Below are positions 46,110 to 57,622 of a stretch of DNA of 64,000 nucleotides, piece after piece. A program made the translations under genes and the position numbers. The notes under the pieces are model-generated. The model searched no databases, had not been told where the DNA came from, and was given only the letters and a program-made list of their open reading frames with translations. The stretch comes from Callorhinus ursinus. Its lineage: Eukaryota > Chordata > Mammalia > Carnivora > Otariidae. The DNA is taken from the NCBI RefSeq assembly GCF_003265705.1, contig NW_020312785.1, positions 19,062,968 to 19,126,967 of the forward strand, given 5' to 3'. Each line of letters opens with the position of its first letter. Within the stretch, counting starts at the first letter, position 1.

Positions 46110-48765
46110 TGTGTATTACTTTTTCTGAGCTTTATTGAGATGTAATTGACATAAAGCATTGTGTAAGTTTAAGGTATACAATGTAATAAATTGATATATA
46201 TACATAAATAATTATTATAATGAGATTAACACCTCAATCATCTCACATGGTTGTCATTTTTTTCTTTGTGGTGAGAACCTTTAAGACTTACTCTCTTAGT
46301 ACACTTGAAAGTTGCTAAGAGCATAAATCTTAATACCATTGACTATGGTCACCATACTGCATATTAGATCCCTAGAACTTATTCATCTTATAACTGGAAA
46401 TTTGTACCCTTTGATTTCTTTCACCTATTTCCCTACTCCTCCACCCTTGGCAACAACCAATTTACTCTGTTTCTATGACTTTGGGTTTTTTGGTTCCACA
46501 TAAATGTGAAATCATTCAGTATCTTTGTCTATTTAACTTAGCGTAATACCCTCAAGTTCCATCCATGTTGTTACAAAGGGCAGGATTTCCTTCTTTTCTA
46601 TGACTGAATAATACATATACATTCTCTTAATCCATTTAGCTCTTGATAGACACTTAGTTTGTTTCCATGTCTTGGTTATTATAAATAACATTGCAATGAA
46701 CATAGGAGTGCAGATATCTCTCTGAGATAGTAATTTCAGTTCCTTTGGATATATACTCAGAAGTAGGGTTGCTGGATCATATAATAGTTCTATTTTAATT
46801 TTTTGAGAAAATTCTATACTGTTTTCCATAGTGGCTGTACCAATTTACATTCCCAGCAGTAGTGCAGGAGGGTTCCCTTTTTCTCTCTACATTCTTTCCA
46901 ACACTTGTTATGTCTTGTCTTTTTGGCAATTGTCATTCTAATAGGTTTGAAGGAATAGCTCTTCGGGTTTTGATTTGTATTTCCCTGATGGTTAATGATG
47001 TTGAGCACCTTTTTATGTCCCTGTTGGCCATTTGTATATCTTATTTGGAAAAATATCTATTCAGGTCCTTTGCTCATTTTTAAATCAGATTATTTGGGGT
47101 TTTAGCTTCGGAGATGTATGAGTTCCTTACATATTTTGAATATTCACCCCTCATTAGATACATGATTTATAAGTATTTTCTCCCATTACATAGCTTGACT
47201 TTTCATTTTGCTATTCTGTAGCTTTTTTGTTTGACATAGTCCTACTTATTTATTTCTGCTTTTGTTGCTTGTACTTTTATTGTCATAATTAAAAAATCTT
47301 TGCAAAACCAATGTCAAGAAGATTTTTCCTTATGTTTTCTTCTAGGAATTTTACTGTTTCAGGACTTACATTTAAGTCTTTGATCCATTTTGAGTTAGTT
47401 TTTGTGAGTTGTGTAATATAAGAGTCCAATTTCCTTCTTTTGCATGTGGATATCCAGAATTCCCAACACAATTTATTGAAGAGATTATCCTTTTCCCATT
47501 AAATATTCTTAGTTCTCTCATCAATTAGTAGCTGACTGTATATGCATGAATTTATTTCTAGACTCTCAATTCTCTTCCATTGATCTGTGTAGGTTTTTTG
47601 CCAATAACATACTGTTTTGATTATTATAACTTTGTAGTGTAGTTTGAAATCAAGAAGTGTGATGCCTCCTGCTTTGTTCTTTTTCTTTTCAAGATTGCTT
47701 TGGCTATTCAGGGGCTTTGGTGGTGCTGTACTAATTTTACACAGCACTACAATTTGTTGAGGGTTTTTATCATGAAAGGATGCTGTATTTTGTCACATAC
47801 TTTTTCTGCATCTATTGAGATGATCATATGACTCTTATCTTTCATTTGTTAAAGTGGTGTATAATATTGATTGATTTGCAGGTGTTGAAACATCCTTGCA
47901 ACCCTGGAATAAATCCCACTTTGTCATAGTGTATAATTATTTCAATGTACTTTTGAATCAGATTTGCTGATATTTTGTGAGAATTTTCACATCTCTATTC
48001 ATCATGTAGTTTCCTCTTCTTATAGTGTCCTTTTTCTGGCTTTGATATTAGGGTAATTCTGGCCTTATAAAATGAGTTAGGGAGTGTTCCCTTATCTTTA
48101 GCTTTTTGGAAAAGTTTAAGGAAGCTTGTCATTAATATTTCTTTAAATGTTTGTTAGAATTCGACAAGTGTAACCATCTGGTCCTGGGCTTTCTGTTGTT
48201 GGGAGTTTTTTTTTTTTTTTAATTATTGACTCAATCGCCTTACTCATTATTGGTCTGTTCAGGACTTTTTTTTTTTTTTTTTTTGTTCAGGACTTTTATT
48301 TCTTCATGTTTCTGTCTTGGTAGGTTGTACATTTCTAGAAATTTATCCATGTTTTCTAGGTTATCTAATTTTTAATATATGATTATTCATAGTAGTCTCT
48401 TATGATACTTTGGATTTCTGTGGTATCTCTTTTAATGTTTCTTCTTTCATTTATGATTTTATTTATTTGAATCCTCTTTTTTCTTCTTAGGCTAGCTAAA
48501 GATTGGTCAATATTATTTATCTTTTAAAAAACTCTTAGTTTTATTCATCTTTTTATAGTGTTTTCTTATTTTCTATTTCATTTATCTGCTCTAATTTTTA
48601 TTTCTTTCATTTTGCTAATTTTGGGCTTAGTTGGTTCTCCTTTATCTAGTTCCTTGAAGTATAATGTTAGGTTGCTTATTTGAGATCTTTCTTTTTTCTT
48701 GATGTATGTGTTTATAACTAAACTTACTTCCTAAAACTGCTTTTGCTATATCCCATAAGTGACTG
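46110..48765 (-). mobile_element. LINE-1 (L1MA-like), longest relic in the window
   Basis: Minus-strand L1 reaching from the 3' UTR terminus (left, 'tttctgagctttattgagat') through the ORF2 C-terminus to about the reverse-transcriptase region. Visible translated pieces: [29 protein letters not shown], then IELLYDPATLLLSIYPKELK and [20 protein letters not shown], with further ORF2 fragments such as GGITLLDFKLHYKVIIIKTV around 47.5-47.7 kb. Frameshifts and stops break it into many short frames, and the 5' half of the element is absent. T-runs at 48209-48222 and 48270-48287 suggest slippage or small A-tail insertions. Confidence 0.93.
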
Positions 48766-49400
48766 TGGGTTATGCTCCCCTGCCTGGATGGCCTATAGCA
48801 TATGTTCCATGGCCAGTGTGGCCTGTTAGCTGGGGTCCAAATCAGGCAAAACTGTCAACTGAGCACCCTGGCTGGAGGGGGCCATGAGTTGGGTTCTGCA
48901 GATAGGCAGGGCTGCTCACTGAGATCTTTGCTCAGATGCCACTGCAAACAGGAACATGGTCTGCCAAGATCTGAGTACTGGTGGCAAAGGCTCTCAATTT
49001 CTATCTGATCCCCATTGGTCATGCTCCATATGTTCGCCCAGTAATTCCATGACGAGGGTCCTCAGTGAGCCTCCCAAGAAGCATTCTGTAATGCTGAGGA
49101 AGCTGGAGGTCCACCTCGGGCTCTCTTTTTCCCCCAGAAAAACTGTAGGGCCAGGGAGGCTCTATCAATTCTGCATTGTGCCAGCCCAGAGGAGGGAAGA
49201 TACAGTCAAAGTGAAACTGCACCTCCTACCCTTCTAGTGCTGGTCCTCTCAGGCTCTGTTGTCCAGGGGAGTGCATCAGCCTCACTTCTGGGGTCTGGGA
49301 TTTTCACAATGGTGTCTTGTCTGTGGATAGCTGTTAGTCGGTCTTGTGAGGTCCACTGAAGTTGGGAATGACTTATGAAACCATCTTGATGACCTGCATA
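48766..49400. other. GC-richer unclassified block next to L1
   Basis: Composition changes sharply from T-rich L1 to a mixed, GC-richer sequence with scattered CpGs. It holds plus-strand frames of 68 and 93 codons and one minus-strand frame of 67 codons, none with a recognisable domain. It could be the 5' UTR of an old L1, internal sequence of an old retroelement, or unique host DNA. I cannot decide by eye. Confidence 0.4.
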
Positions 49401-49642
49401 TTTTTTTAAAACTGTAATATAGTAACTTTTTTCTAAGTTTTCTTTTCAAAGATAAGATTTTCACTACTGTTAACATTAAGAGATTTTAAGCTCTTATGAA
49501 ACTGTTCCCAGACTAAGATAAATCATTTCTTGAACAACTACAATCGAGGTACCAACTAGACAGTGAGACATTCACTTATTTAAAAATGAAGCACTTATTC
49601 CACATATGTGAAGATTTACTTTAGTTTCCTTACACAGTCAAT

Positions 49643-49866
49643 GGCAAAGGAAAGGGAAGGAAAGGAAAGGGAAAGGAAGGGAAGGAAAGGGAAGGGAAGG
49701 GAAGGGAAGGGAAGGGAAGGAAAGGAAAGGAAAGGAAAGGAAAGGAAAGGAAAGGAAAGGAAAGGAAAGGGAAGGGAAGGGAAGGGAAGGGAAGGGAAGG
49801 GAAGGGAAGGGAAAGAGAAGAGAAGAGAAGAAAAGAGAAGAAAAGAGAAGAAAAGAAAAGAAAAAA
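49643..49866. repeat. (GGAAA)n/(GGGAA)n polypurine satellite-like tract
   Basis: More than 220 bp of A and G only on the plus strand: alternating GGGAA and GGAAA pentamer blocks, then GAAAA/GAGAA units. It creates spurious long frames on both strands (Lys/Glu/Arg/Gly one way, Ser/Phe/Pro/Leu the other). Confidence 0.97.
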
Positions 49867-49934
49867 TAGTGAAGGAGAAGAAGGAAAACAAAAAAAAGTA
49901 ACAAAGTATAGTTTTGAGAGCTTACTGGGTTCTA

Positions 49935-50300
49935 AACCTGTGCTAATAAGCACTTGAGAGGTATTATCTCATTTATTCTCATTTATTCCACACTATAATT
50001 CCAGGAAGCAGGTATTATCCCCATTTTATGCATAAGAAAACTGAGGTCATGGGGCACCTGGGTGGCTCAGTTGTTTGAGAGGCCAACTCTTGATTTTGGC
50101 TCAGATCATGATCTCAGGGTTGTGAAACTGAGCCCTGCATTGGCCTCCATGCTAGGTATGGAACATGCTTAAGAATCTCTCTCTCTCTCCTTTTGCCCCA
50201 CCCCCATTTCTAAAAAAAAAAAAGGAAGAAAGAAAATTGAGGTCATGAAATACCCAGAAAATTTCCCAGAGTTGTGCAGCTAGTGGTAGGTGCACTCAGG
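49935..50300 (-). mobile_element. MIR SINE, split by a CAN SINE
   Basis: Left part 'gtattatctcatttattctc', 'ggtattatccccattttatg', 'cataagaaaactgaggtcat'; right part 'ccagagttgtgcagctagtg'. Together they make one minus-strand MIR interrupted at 50052-50230. Confidence 0.82.
50052..50230 (+). mobile_element. CAN SINE, older subfamily, with 17-bp TSD
   Basis: Flanks AGAAAACTGAGGTCATG (50035-50051) and AGAAAATTGAGGTCATG (50231-50247) differ at one base and lie within the MIR. The body has the older 'caactcttgattttggctca' and 'tggaacatgcttaagaatct'. Confidence 0.95.
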
Positions 50301-51079
50301 TTTTTAAAGGCAGGTTTATTTTATTCACCCACTAAGTGCTAGGTACTCTGCTAGGCAAAACCACATGCTAACTTTTTACTTGAAGAAAGAACACAAAAAG
50401 CATCTTATCAGATTTCACAGTATCACTCAGAAGTCAAGAAAGACCACAACAAAGCACTTGGGTGTGATGTTTCACCATGGCATATGGAAATACTGTTGTC
50501 ATCACTGCCAACCCAACAAGTAAGATTTTCAAGGGGAAGAAGGTGACACACAAAGACAGCTTTGCAGAGAGAAGAGTACTTGTTCTTGACTTTGTCCATT
50601 TTCATAGAATAAAAGTAAACAGGAAAGATCAGAACGTCTAAATGTAAAGCTCTTCTAATAACAATGGGAAAATATTTCTTCAAAACATTCGAATATCTTA
50701 AAAAAGATGTAATACCCTTATTATTGTTATAGCCAGATGGTGTCCTGGCTCCAGCTAGTATTCATATCATATCCCTTATGAAATTTTAGACATCATATTT
50801 ATTGTAATGTTGTCATTTTTTTGTAGCACAATTTAAAATGCACTCTAAAATGAGCATGTAACTTACTATTTCATTTACAACTGACCTTTTTCATTTAAAA
50901 TAATTTCAAAAGCAAAAGGAAATTTTTATAATATGCAAATTATATATAATAATTTAGAAAAACTGGGTAGCATAACCTAATTGTCAAGAAAAAAAGCAAT
51001 AAAATGTTCTAAAACCTAGACAATATTCCTAATCTATTTATAAATCTTGAAGGGGTTTGATCTTAGCATACTACTTTCT
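50301..51079. other. AT-rich gene-free stretch
   Basis: No repeat or exon recognised. Confidence 0.42.
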
Positions 51080-52190
51080 TGTAACCAAAGGCACTGGGGA
51101 TACAACTCTCAACTGAGTCCTAATCCTAATAAGATCGTCTCTTTATGAAGCCCACATTCTGATAGGGAGAAATCAACAAAAATAAACAAGGCAACAACAG
51201 ATGGAAATAAGCACAATGGAGAAAAATTAAATGGTGAAAAATTAAGGGAGTTAGGGAGTGGACTTGTTATTGCCATGCAAGGAGTTCAGGAATGCCTCTC
51301 TAATGAGTTGACATCTAAGCAGAGACCTAAATGAAATGAAAGAGAAGAGCCTTCCATATCCTGTTGTAGGAATATGCTCGGTCTGTTTGAGGAAAAGCAA
51401 AGGATGACTGTGTAGCTTCAAATGGTGAGTGAGGGGTAAATAGCAAGGGATAAGGTTAGGGATATTGTTCAGGACAGTATGTGTGGGAACTTAGAGGCCA
51501 CTGTGAAACTTTGACTTTTACTACTCTGAGATGGGAAGCTGTTGGAATATGTAAGCAGAGGAATGACATAAGCAGATTTACATTTGTAGAGCATCATTCT
51601 GGAAGCTATTTTGCAAATAGGTTCTAAAATATGAAGAAAGAAAAGGAGAGATCTTCTAATAGACTGCTGTGCTATCCCTGGTAAGCAAGGACAGTCACAT
51701 GCTCAGTGGTGGTGGTGAAAGTCGCAAGTAACCAGAATTTGGATGTACATTGAGTGTAATCCCAAGATAATACTCTGTTGAATTGGAAGTAGAATGCAGG
51801 AGAAGGTGAACCATCAGAATGACCCCAAGATTTGGGGCTGAATAGCTGGAAGCAAGAGGAAGATTTCAGGAGGACTAGATTTGAGGGTGAAAGTAAGTTT
51901 AATTTTGTACACTACAAGTTTGATCCTCTATTACAGATCTAAGTGCGGAAGTTGAGAAAGTATATTGAATATATTGGATATAAGGTTGGATATTTAAGAG
52001 GCTTGAGTTCTGGATTCCAATATGCAAATATATTATTTGGAAGTCATGAAATAACCTATCATATTTAAAACCATATTTAAAGCCAAGAGTCTGAATGAGT
52101 TCATTAAAAATTAGGCAGATTGAGGAGGAGATTTCTAAGGATCAAGCTCTGAGATACTTCAGCATTATTAAGAAGCCGGGTGTTAAGTAA
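51080..52190 (-). mobile_element. LINE-2 (L2) relic, long
   Basis: Minus-strand L2, about 1.1 kb: 'gaagcccacattctgatagg', 'aacaaggcaacaacagatgg', 'gcctctctaatgagttgaca', 'aagcagagacctaaatgaaa', 'cttttactactctgagatgg', 'gaagctgttgga', 'gcagaggaatgacataagca', 'cagaatgaccccaagatttg', 'ctgaatagctggaagcaaga'. The order matches the element from its 3' UTR inward. The rightmost 300 bp is weaker. Confidence 0.75.
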
Positions 52191-52214
52191 TGTGAAAGGT
52201 TAAAGATAGCAGCA

Positions 52215-52640
52215 AATTTTTTTTATATTCCTCCCAATACGTGATGTGTCTATTTCCTTTCCCTTTAAATTTGTGCCTGCTTTGACCAATAAAGTACATA
52301 GCAGGAGTGACACGATGCCATTTCTAGGCATAGGCTGCAAAGTGCTGGCAGCTTTTGTCTTGATCTCTTGGAGCCTGAACCTCCAAGAATGAAGTCCAAT
52401 TACCCTGATGGAGAGACCACTTGGTGAGGAACCTTGCTGAGCTCAGTCTTTCAACTATTCTCACAGAGGCATCAGGTATGAGTGAAGTCACCTAGAAAAC
52501 TTTCAAAACAGATCAGCCACTAGCTGAATGGCATCAAGTGACTCCAGTCAATTCCACATTTTGTACAAGAATCTCCCTAGCCCAAAGTCCAAGTGCAAAA
52601 AGTTGTGAGATATAATAAAGTTTTGGATAGTATCTTAGAA
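52215..52640 (+). mobile_element. MLT1-type LTR (ERVL-MaLR) relic
   Basis: Plus-strand MaLR LTR: 'tttgtgcctgctttgaccaa', 'gcaggagtgacacgatgcca', 'tctcttggagcctgaacctc', 'gagagaccacttggtgagga', 'catcaggtatgagtgaagtc', 'cagccactagctgaatggca', then 'gttgtgagatataataaagt' near the polyadenylation region. Confidence 0.78.
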
Positions 52641-52654
52641 AACAGGAACAAAGA

Positions 52655-52706
52655 GGAAACAGAAAAAAAAAAAAAAAGAAAGGAAGGAAGGAAGAAAAGG
52701 AGGGAC
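52655..52706. repeat. A-rich / (GGAA)n low-complexity
   Basis: Poly-A followed by AAGG units, just after the LTR. Confidence 0.85.
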
Positions 52707-54384
52707 CAGTAAGATAAAAGAAAAATGAGACAGATGACTCCTAAAAGTCAAGTGAAAAGAAGATTCAAGAATGAGGAAGTGACTGTATCAGATACTGCTT
52801 GAGTAGGAAGAAAACTGAGAATCGACTTTGTGTTTAGTAATGTTGAGGCCACTGGTGACTCTGACAAGAGAGCTATTTCAGTAGAATGTTGGGGACAAAA
52901 TCCTCCTTGGAAGGGATTCAAGAAAGAATGGGTAGAAAAGAAATTGGAGGCAGAGAGCATGGAAAACATTTGAGTAGTCTTGTTTAAAGGAGACCAGTGA
53001 AATGCTGTGGTTAGAAGGCTTTGAGGGGCCAGGGAAGTTATTTTTGTAAGATCAATTAAATAATATTCCTCTGCTCTTGTGAATGATCCACCAGGGAGGG
53101 GAAAATTAAGGATGAAGCAGAGATGGGACAATTGGGGAAGTATTGTCCTTTATTTCATGAGATGAGCAGATCTAGCGTACAAGTGTAGGGGTGCTCTTAT
53201 ATAAGAGCACAAACTTTGTCCAATACCCCGATGACAAAAGGTCAAAGACAGAGCCCAGTAATTTCAACAATATAGTGGTGGGTTCATATATTTCTTTTCA
53301 AAAGTGATCATCCTGGCACAAGACTAGAGCCATAGATCATTGGGTTAAAATAATTTGGTTCTAGGCATTTGTAGGAATGCAATATTTAAAAAAGATTATA
53401 TGACAAAGAAATAGAGAGAAAGGATTCTTTAATAAATTGTGAGACTACTTAGCAAAATGGTAATATCCTGTTGAGTCCCACCACTCGCAATCTTTACTAA
53501 AATAAATTCTAAGTGCACTTAAAAGTTAATAGCTTAAAATCAGATTATATATATATATATTTTAAAGTTTAACCCAACAGAGAATTCAATCTTTACCAGA
53601 TCTCCTGATGGAGACAATTTTCATAAGTTATAAGTAATACAGTGTAAATTTAAAAAGCAGAGTACAAAATGCTATATTTACTATGAATATATCCACTCAG
53701 CCTGCAATTGTTCAAATATAGAATTTCCAAACTGGACTTCTTTAGCATTCATGACTACCTGTCCCTAATTTTCTGGTTCACAAATCTATGAAATGTTTGA
53801 ACCAAATGAGATTTACTCTCCTCTAAGTTACCCTTATCGAGGAACTGCTTTTTTTCTCTCTGCTCTCTGAAACAGAGATGGGGGGATTATGCAGATCATC
53901 CTAAATTTGAGGTCTAGATAGAAGAAGAGAAGAAGAAGGGAGAGGAGACCCATTCCCCAAAAATATCTTACCCACAAGACAAAAGGCACTGATCCTTTGC
54001 ACTTTGGGGTCTATGCACGTTACCCCAACCCTACTCTTCCTAAATATGTGAGGTTTTGTCATTAAAAAGGATGTCTTTCATACAGTCATCACTGCCTAAA
54101 GGAAAAAGACAAGGAGTGAATACATAAAACATATTTGTTTTGGACTGGTAGGATTATGGCTAAAGTTTCTATTTTTATACTTTCCCTACTGTTGTGATAT
54201 CCTTTAAACATTTAAAAATCCAATATAAAAAATTGAGAATCATTTAATTAATACAAAGTTCTCGAGATTGCACACATTAATGATTATAGCTCCAAGTTAA
54301 ATTTTACTCTCCCCAGTGTGTTTATTCCTACTATACATTTCTATATTAATGTTTCATTTACATTTTGATTGTCATTGATTTGGA
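52707..54384. other. gene-free stretch
   Basis: A 127-codon minus-strand frame at 52748-53131 has no recognisable family and no splice support. A short (AT)n run lies near 53547-53562. Confidence 0.42.
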
Positions 54385-54560
54385 TTTACCTGGAGTCAGA
54401 TCAAGATTGGATCCTGGTTCTATTGCACATGAATTGTGTGTACTCATCTGGTAAAATGGAAATAACTCTTCCAATAAACTTGGGAGGATAAAATGAGATA
54501 ATGTAATGGAAGTGTTTTATGAAGTGTAAAGCACCATGAAATATGTCCTTTGGTTATTTT
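54385..54560 (+). mobile_element. MIR SINE
   Basis: Plus-strand MIR: 'acctggagtcagatcaagat', 'tggatcctggttctattgca', 'tactcatctggtaaaatgga', 'ggaggataaaatgagataat', 'gaagtgtaaagcaccatga'. Confidence 0.85.
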
Positions 54561-56045
54561 TATACTAAAATATTAGCCAAGAGAAAGTTAGATTCCATTT
54601 ATGGTCCAAGTCTATTAACCTTTTTTAAGAGCAAGACCTAATTTGGGACTCTTGTCCCAAAGGCAAATGTAAGAATGAGAAATGATTAGAGTGAAATCAA
54701 GCATATTTAAAATTTAAATTTTTCAATAAAATTTGTTATAGAATAATTAAAATTGGTCAGACCCCAGAGCTTTCCAAAAGAAGAAGAAAAGGTAGTATCT
54801 TATTTATAGAGGAATGATACGGAAGTGAAATATATATATATATAATAGCAACTGCTATTTCCAAATAACCTTAGTCTCCAATAAACAAAAGACAAATATT
54901 TTATTGGCTAAATTTAAAAAACTACTACCTTCAAAATAATTTCAAATGCTTATGTATATGTATAACTGTGCATAATTTTAAGGTATTGTCATCTAATATT
55001 TGAGTTTTTATTAGATCTTAATATTTAATATTTAAAATATAATACTCAATATGCAATGAAACTATAAAAATTGGGAAATAAGTAAATCACCTAGTTCCAC
55101 CAATGTAACTTAAATATCACTGATTATTATGATTAACTTCCTCTCCATTTTGTATATACACATGCACAAACACATATGTTAACATGGTAACCATAATGAA
55201 CATACAATTTTGTATGTTGTATTTTCACTATCAACTCTTTAACATGTTGCTACACCTATTAAGTTTTTTCTTTAAGCACAGTATAAAGAGTTTCTCTCCC
55301 AAAATGTGGAACTATTGAATAACACTTAACAGAATTTCCTTTTCTAGAAGAGCTGTGAAAATAGATAAATTTCCTAAGGAAAAATGACAGTGTGATTTGG
55401 CACTCAGACACATTAACGTGCCCACCACAATGTATGCCAATTTTAAGATGCTTTTATTTAGGAGTGCAAATCTGTCCTCAGTTTTACCTTTTTTTTACCA
55501 ATCCCATATACTATATATTGAAGAATGTTAGGGGTTTATAGTTAGAAAGTAGGATATAAATCTAGATCAAAGCCAATATTTTGGGAACAATAAATTTGTG
55601 TCAACATGAAGATCCAATAAGAAGAATAAACCAAGACCCAGCAACATTGACCATTATCCATAGTACATCAACTATGCATATATGACCCTGGAGAAAAGAA
55701 GCAGAACCAAAACACTTCTCTGGAAAAAGCAGAATCATGAGATTATAGACTCAATAGACATTGTGACGAAAGAGAGAATCTCTTCTTATTATGAGCAAAT
55801 TGGATTCTAAAAAGTTATTCTTAATTCCATTTAATAACCCCAAATTAACACCGTAAGACTGAGGTATTCTCTAGTACACAGCAAAGAAACTTGTTTTGTC
55901 AATCAACTGAAAATAGAACAGTTTCATACCTGTGAAGGGAAACAAAGCACGAGACAGAATAATAGACTTTGAGTATGTGTAATTTGGGAAGAAAAGGCAT
56001 AACAGCTTTATGGTATCAAATTTGCATGCTAACTGTCAGTTTAAT
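54561..56045. other. AT-rich gene-free stretch
   Basis: Unique-looking, with an (AT)n run near 54831-54844. No exon or repeat family supported. Confidence 0.42.
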
Positions 56046-57163
56046 CAGGGGTCAGCAAAGGATGACCTGTGGGCCAGGGTCAGTCTAGTCTAAAGCCTAT
56101 TTTCATCTGTTGAAGGGCATCTCAGCTCCTTCCACAGTTTGGCTATTGTGGACACTGCTGCTATGAACATTAGGGTGCACATGCCCCTTCTTTTCACTAC
56201 GTCTGTATCTTTGGGGTAAATACCTAGTAGTGCAATTGCTCAGTCATAGGGTAGCTCTATTCTTAACATCTTGAGGAACCTCCATACTGTTTTCCAGAGT
56301 GACTGCACCAGCTTGCATTCCCACCAACAGTTTGGGAGGGTTCCCCTTTCTCCATATCCTCGCCAACATTTGTTGTTTCCTGTTTTGTTAATTTTTGCCA
56401 TTCTAACTGGTATAAGGTGGTATCTCATTGTGATTTTGATTTGTATTGTATTTGTATTGTAGCCTGATGGCTAGTGATGTTGAGCATTTTTTCATGTGTC
56501 TGTTAGCCTTTCTGTGTCTTTTTTAGAGAAGTATCTGTTCATGTCTTCTGCCCATTTTTTGACTGGGTTATTAGAGATGGATAAAGAAGATGTGGTACAT
56601 ACACACAATGGAATATTATTCAGCCATCAGAAACGATGAATACCCACCATTTGAAACAACATGGATGGAACTGGAGGGGATTATGTTAAGTGAAGTAAGC
56701 CAAGCAGAGAAAGACAATTATCATATGGTTTCATTCATATGTGGAACATAAGCAATAGCACAGAGGACCATAAGGGAAGGGAGGGAAATCCAAAGGGGGA
56801 GAAATCAGAGAGGGAGATGAACCATGAGAGACTATGGACCCTGAGAAATAATCTGGAGGTTTCAGAGGGGAGGAAGGCGGGGGCAGGAGGTAACAGGGTG
56901 ATGGGTATTGAGGAGGGCACGTGCCGTGATGAGTACTGGGTGTTATACGCAACTAATGAATCATTGAACACTACCTCAAAAACTAATGATGTACTACACA
57001 GTGGCTAACTGAACATAATAAAAAAAAATAAAACCTATTTTCAGTAAATAAAGTTTGATTTGAACAGAGCCATGTCATCTGTAGTTGCTTTTGCTATACA
57101 GTGTTGTCCCACAAAGCTTAAAATACTATCTGAGCTTTTGCAGAAAAAGTTGACAGACCCCTG
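56046..57163 (+). mobile_element. hAT-type DNA transposon relic, split by an L1
   Basis: Left end CAGGGGTCAGCAAAGGATGA with 'cctgtgggccaggg'; right end '...gcagaaaaagttgacagacccctg'. The two ends form an inverted repeat (CAGGGGTC...GACCCCTG). Interior after the L1: 'aataaagtttgatttgaaca', 'gagccatgtcatctgtagtt', as in a common mammalian nonautonomous hAT. The flanking 8 bp do not match well, as expected for an old copy. Confidence 0.8.
56106..57029 (+). mobile_element. 5'-inverted LINE-1 with TSD
   Basis: Two parts. Positions 56106-56573 are L1 ORF2 in minus orientation (translates [33 protein letters not shown]). Positions 56577-57029 are plus orientation: the end of ORF2 from 'atggataaagaagatgtggt' through 'ggaatattattcagccatca', then the carnivore 3' UTR and 'ctaactgaacataataaaaa'. 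Flanks AAAGCCTATTTTCA (56092-56105) and AAAACCTATTTTCA (57030-57043) form the TSD. This is the classic outcome of twin priming. No coding capacity. Confidence 0.93.
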
Positions 57164-57309
57164 AACTATAATCAAAGTATCATGATATACACACAAATCA
57201 TCTTCGCCACCACCCCTGAGAGTGCCAATACTGCAAGCTTTCTTTTGACTGTCTCCATCATAATCTGAAAGATAAAGCGAAGATTTGTGTGTGCATGTGT
57301 CTGTGTATG

Positions 57310-57490
57310 TGTGTTCCTCACGATCACTATATGAGGTAAATATTATTTCCCCTTTCTTCCACCATGAAAACCGAGCCGCTGAGTGTTAAGTAATTTGCCA
57401 AAGGTAACACGGTTGGTAAATGACAGACCAAAACTTCAAACTAGCTTCAGAGTCTATGTTCTTGATCCCTATCCTATATTGCATATCATT
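57310..57490 (-). mobile_element. MIR SINE
   Basis: Minus-strand MIR: 'cactatatgaggtaaatatt', 'atttcccctttcttccacca', 'gttaagtaatttgccaaagg', 'taacacggttggtaaatgac'. Confidence 0.72.
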
Positions 57491-57622
57491 CTCCTTTTAC
57501 ACAAAAGAAAAATGAGGCTCAAGGAAATTAAATATGTTGTTCAGTACCAAGTGCCATTAAGTACCAAGTAGAAAAGCTAGACTTTGACCCCAAAGCCAAC
57601 ACACCTTCCATTTTTCCACATA
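57491..57622 (-). mobile_element. second MIR-like fragment
   Basis: A repeat of the same MIR layout directly after the first: 'ccttttacacaaaagaaaaa', 'tgaggctcaaggaaattaaa', 'agaaaagctagactttgacc', 'ccaaagccaa'. Two independent old copies or a duplication. Confidence 0.55.

Noticed and set aside
49608..49953. Four overlapping frames of 88-107 codons
   Set aside because: Pure artefacts of the pentameric purine repeat.
52748..53131. 127-codon minus-strand frame as an exon
   Set aside because: No recognisable family, no acceptor/donor pair, and the surrounding DNA is ordinary noncoding sequence.
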